A stretch of DNA of 64,000 bases from Bacteroides nordii WAL 11050 = JCM 12987 (GTDB lineage Bacteria; Bacteroidota; Bacteroidia; Bacteroidales; Bacteroidaceae). The stretch covers positions 1 to 64,000 of the forward strand of contig BAJA01000009.1 in NCBI GenBank assembly GCA_000613465.1. Reading direction: 5' to 3'. Below the pieces are notes generated by a model. It made no database searches. It worked only from the letters and a program-made list of their open reading frames with translations, and was not told where the DNA came from. This document shows, piece by piece, positions 61,406 to 64,000 of this stretch (its first letter is position 1; each line of letters begins with the position of its first letter). Made by a program: the position numbers and the translations under genes.

Positions 61406-62398
61406 TTATTTGTGTTGTTTCACCATGCGGATAGTGCCGTCTTCGTTATGATATAACTTATCTGCGCAAATAGAACGTAACGCAGGATTGTTGGATAAGG
61501 ATATCGTGTGATAGAAAGCAAACCACTCCCCTTTGTACTCTACGATAGAACCTTGATTGGTAAAGCAATCGGAAGGTTCCATATAGACACCCATGTATTT
61601 CCACGGTCCTAAAGGGTTGTCACTTATGGCATAACGCATACAGTTATAGCCTTTCATGCCGTCATTGTTATTGGGCTCGTGATTATCAGCATAAGAAAGA
61701 TAATATTTTCCTTTATATTTATGTATCCACGTAGCTTCGTGGAAATCATCTAAACCTTCCATAATTTTCATCTTACCATCCAACTCCATCATATTGTCTT
61801 TCAGTTTGCCCCCTTTGCAAATGCCACCTCCACCGTTATATATATAAACTTGACCGTCGTCATCTGTGAACACGCAGGGATCTATCATGGGGTCCATTCC
61901 TTCGATGTATCCTTGAACTGTAAAGTTGGCAGCAGGTTCTTTACTGGTGGCTACTCCTATTTTCCAACTATTGTTTGTATACGTATCGCTGGGATGTGGG
62001 AAATAAAAATAATAGGTATCATTCTTATAAGCACAGTCCGGTGCCCACATGAACCCGCCTTCTTTACGTCCCCATGGCACTTGAGAAGCATTCAGTATTT
62101 CTCCATGATCTTTCCAGTGCACCATATCATCGGTAGAAAAAACATGATATCTGTCCATCAGGTCACAACCCTGAGGTGGATCTATGTCATGCGAGGCATA
62201 AACGTACAAGCGGCCGTCTGCCCAGACATGGGCAGATGGATCGGCTGTGTACATATGTCGAATAAAGGGATTGGGAGCCAGACTGTCGATCGTTACTTTC
62301 TCTTTCCCGATCGTTTTGTTTTCTGGTGACTTGCGAGAAGCCATGCATCCTACTAATAATAAAGTGCATATAGCATAAATATATTTTTTCATCATCAT
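61406..62398 (-). CDS. Glycoside hydrolase family 43 lipoprotein
   Basis: The 330-residue protein has a lipobox (LLLVGC, Cys18) and one five-bladed beta-propeller. The three GH43 acids are visible: base Asp in MYTADPSAHVWADGRLYVY, pKa-modulating Asp in DPMIDPCVFTDDDG and acid Glu in FHEATWIHKYKGKYYLSY. Family members are arabinofuranosidases, xylosidases or galactosidases. It starts 12 bp after the GH2 gene and is surely in its operon. Confidence 0.92.
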   Translation of the reverse strand: MMMKKYIYAICTLLLVGCMASRKSPENKTIGKEKVTIDSLAPNPFIRHMYTADPSAHVWADGRLYVYASHDIDPPQGCDLMDRYHVFSTDDMVHWKDHGEILNASQVPWGRKEGGFMWAPDCAYKNDTYYFYFPHPSDTYTNNSWKIGVATSKEPAANFTVQGYIEGMDPMIDPCVFTDDDGQVYIYNGGGGICKGGKLKDNMMELDGKMKIMEGLDDFHEATWIHKYKGKYYLSYADNHEPNNNDGMKGYNCMRYAISDNPLGPWKYMGVYMEPSDCFTNQGSIVEYKGEWFAFYHTISLSNNPALRSICADKLYHNEDGTIRMVKQHK

Positions 62399-62410
62399 GT
62401 TGTCCGAAAA

Positions 62411-64000
62411 TTAATGTTTGATTTTTTTTGATTTAATAATGCTTTCTCCTGAGATTAACCCATCCGAACTCACTTTCACTTTTATCTTTCCCGGTTTAAA
62501 AGTGGTACGTACAGCTACTCTCATAAGTCCTCCTTCTGCCTGTAATTCTGTATCTCCGGGGGCGTGATAGGATAAGTCTTTACCTTCGGTAACATAGAAA
62601 TTATAGGAACCTTTGTATATACCTTCGCCTTCAACTTCAAATTTCAATAGATTATCGGCCCATGGACACCAATGCCCATCCTTATCTACCACTTTGGCTG
62701 TCACTATGAAAGCGTCGGAAGCATTTGCTTTCAAGATAAATTCTTCTCCGGTGGGCTTAGCCGCAGGCTTCTCGATTGTAACTTCTATGGCATAGGGCTT
62801 ATCGGAAGATTCTATTTTCTCTGAACAAACAGGGTGTTTGTTCGTATCAAGACCTACGGCTTCTACGGTACCCGGTTCCCATTGGATATCTCTCCATGTA
62901 CATTGGCGGGTTCTTTGATCTGGCTCAACAATACCGTACGACTTTTTATTGATAAATAGTTCGACGTAGGGACAGTTGCTCCAGGCATCAATATTTTGAA
63001 TACCTGAATAGTTCCAGTGGCTTTGGAGTGCAACTCCCGGTTGCTGAGAATAGGGTACCCAGAGTGCTTTTTGGTAAATTCGGTACTTCAGTTTAGGAAA
63101 GCGGTTTCCATCCATTGCGCATGAACCCAGGCTCTTCTGATTTTTCATTCCATTCAGATAGATTGTATAACCTTCACCGTAAGTTTCTACCAGCATCCAG
63201 TCAATCCAACCGCAAGCCTGATTGTCCAGGTTATCTAAATAGTTTCGTATGTAATCCATTGAAAATTCCTTCTCGTTATTATAATCAAACCGTGCGATGC
63301 ACCAACTCGGAAGTCCACTCCAGTTGGCACCATAAACCTCTGTGTTTAGTGACGGGCGGCCTTTTACTTTTTCATAACGATTGGTATAACCAATCACAAT
63401 GGGTTCTTTCTCGTCCCATTCAGGAGGATAACCGTCACGATTGAGAACCAGCCGGGGTTGTATATAATCCCATGCTTTCACTTCGCTGAGTGTATGTGAT
63501 GGCAGGTATTTATCTCCATCGTATGCCAATCCGTTATTCGATTCCCAAATAACGACGGACGGATGATTACGAAAGGCTACAAGCATTTCCCGGTCATACT
63601 CCCGTTTGTATGTTTTGGCCGGTTCATTCTTTAGTGACCATTCTCCGTCTCCACTGTTTACAATTAATAAAACCCCGTAAGCATCACAAGCTTTGAGTGC
63701 TTCTGTGAAAGGTGGCTGATGTCCAACACGCAATGTATTACCTCCGCACTGGGCAATAAGGGCAATGTCTTGCCATTGCAAAGCAGCGGGGATAGCAGCT
63801 CCTAATCCCGGATATATGTTTCTGCTTCCGAAGCCTCGTAAAATACATTTTTCTCCGTTCACGTAACAGTAATTTTCATCCCAGGTGATTTCTCTTATTC
63901 CAAATGGCTCGCTTTGGCTATCTGCTAATTTGCCGTTTACGTATACTTTATTCAATACCGTATATAGGTATGGAGTACCGGAGCAACCAATGGGATACCA
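62411..64000 (-). CDS. Glycoside hydrolase family 2 protein, 5' end beyond the window
   Basis: The frame runs unbroken to the right edge, giving 529 residues of a larger protein; the apparent start at 63955 is an internal TTG, since WYPIGCSGTPYLYTV continues upstream of it. The TIM barrel holds the putative acid/base in VVIWESNNGLAYDG and the nucleophile in SLNTEVYGANW. The C-terminal part is an Ig-like/DUF4982-type region (VELFINKKSYGIVEP, GTVEAVGL). The N-terminal sugar-binding domain is outside the window. With the downstream GH43 it forms a second glycan-degradation pair. Confidence 0.88.
   Translation of the reverse strand, partial: WYPIGCSGTPYLYTVLNKVYVNGKLADSQSEPFGIREITWDENYCYVNGEKCILRGFGSRNIYPGLGAAIPAALQWQDIALIAQCGGNTLRVGHQPPFTEALKACDAYGVLLIVNSGDGEWSLKNEPAKTYKREYDREMLVAFRNHPSVVIWESNNGLAYDGDKYLPSHTLSEVKAWDYIQPRLVLNRDGYPPEWDEKEPIVIGYTNRYEKVKGRPSLNTEVYGANWSGLPSWCIARFDYNNEKEFSMDYIRNYLDNLDNQACGWIDWMLVETYGEGYTIYLNGMKNQKSLGSCAMDGNRFPKLKYRIYQKALWVPYSQQPGVALQSHWNYSGIQNIDAWSNCPYVELFINKKSYGIVEPDQRTRQCTWRDIQWEPGTVEAVGLDTNKHPVCSEKIESSDKPYAIEVTIEKPAAKPTGEEFILKANASDAFIVTAKVVDKDGHWCPWADNLLKFEVEGEGIYKGSYNFYVTEGKDLSYHAPGDTELQAEGGLMRVAVRTTFKPGKIKVKVSSDGLISGESIIKSKKIKH

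Overview
The window looks like a chromosome segment of a Bacteroides species, close to B. thetaiotaomicron or B. ovatus; I cannot name the species. The reasons are TTTG-N19-TAnnTTTG promoters, the Bacteroidales ribosomal gene order, Cys-poor forms of S14 and L36, lipoprotein and Sec-exported glycoside hydrolases, and weak or absent Shine-Dalgarno sequences in front of most genes.

Layout. 0.3-8.5 kb holds housekeeping genes: a reverse-strand pair (PH-domain-like membrane protein and 7TM-HD phosphodiesterase), gltX and waaA forward, then a reverse pair (gamma-carbonic-anhydrase-like protein and aminopeptidase P). 8.6-10.1 kb is the rpsU-xerC-hpf operon. 10.2-23.4 kb is a transcription/translation block: tRNA-Thr, -Tyr, -Gly, -Thr, tuf, tRNA-Trp, secE, nusG, rplKAJL, rpoB, rpoC. 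A small DUF3467 gene follows. 24.2-42.3 kb is the fused str, S10, spc and alpha superoperon, rpsL to rplQ, including secY, map, infA and rpoA. Two small unknown genes and a 770-bp gap follow.

44.2-64 kb is accessory. Two carbohydrate-degradation pairs (GH2 + GH92 forward; GH43 + GH2 reverse, the last running off the right edge) flank a reverse-strand polymorphic-toxin island at 48.7-61.2 kb. The island starts with a secreted protein that has a sorting-domain-like C-terminus. Next come a 1,054-residue YD-repeat protein and a full RHS protein with an RHS core and a variable C-terminal tip. After these comes a series of displaced cassettes: immunity-like genes, an orphan tip that resembles a GIY-YIG nuclease next to an Imm26-like gene, relic tips, a truncated copy of the RHS core, a MITE and a lipoprotein gene. 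The junctions between modules are visible in the sequence. The three large proteins carry Sec signal peptides, and I see no PAAR, VgrG or Hcp genes, so delivery is probably not by the classical T6SS-Rhs route.

Data quality. At least seven reading frames are each broken by one missing base: rpoB twice, rplW, rplV, the RHS gene, an immunity-like gene and the PH-like gene. Three of these genes are essential, so the breaks are best read as consensus errors. I annotate each as one gene.
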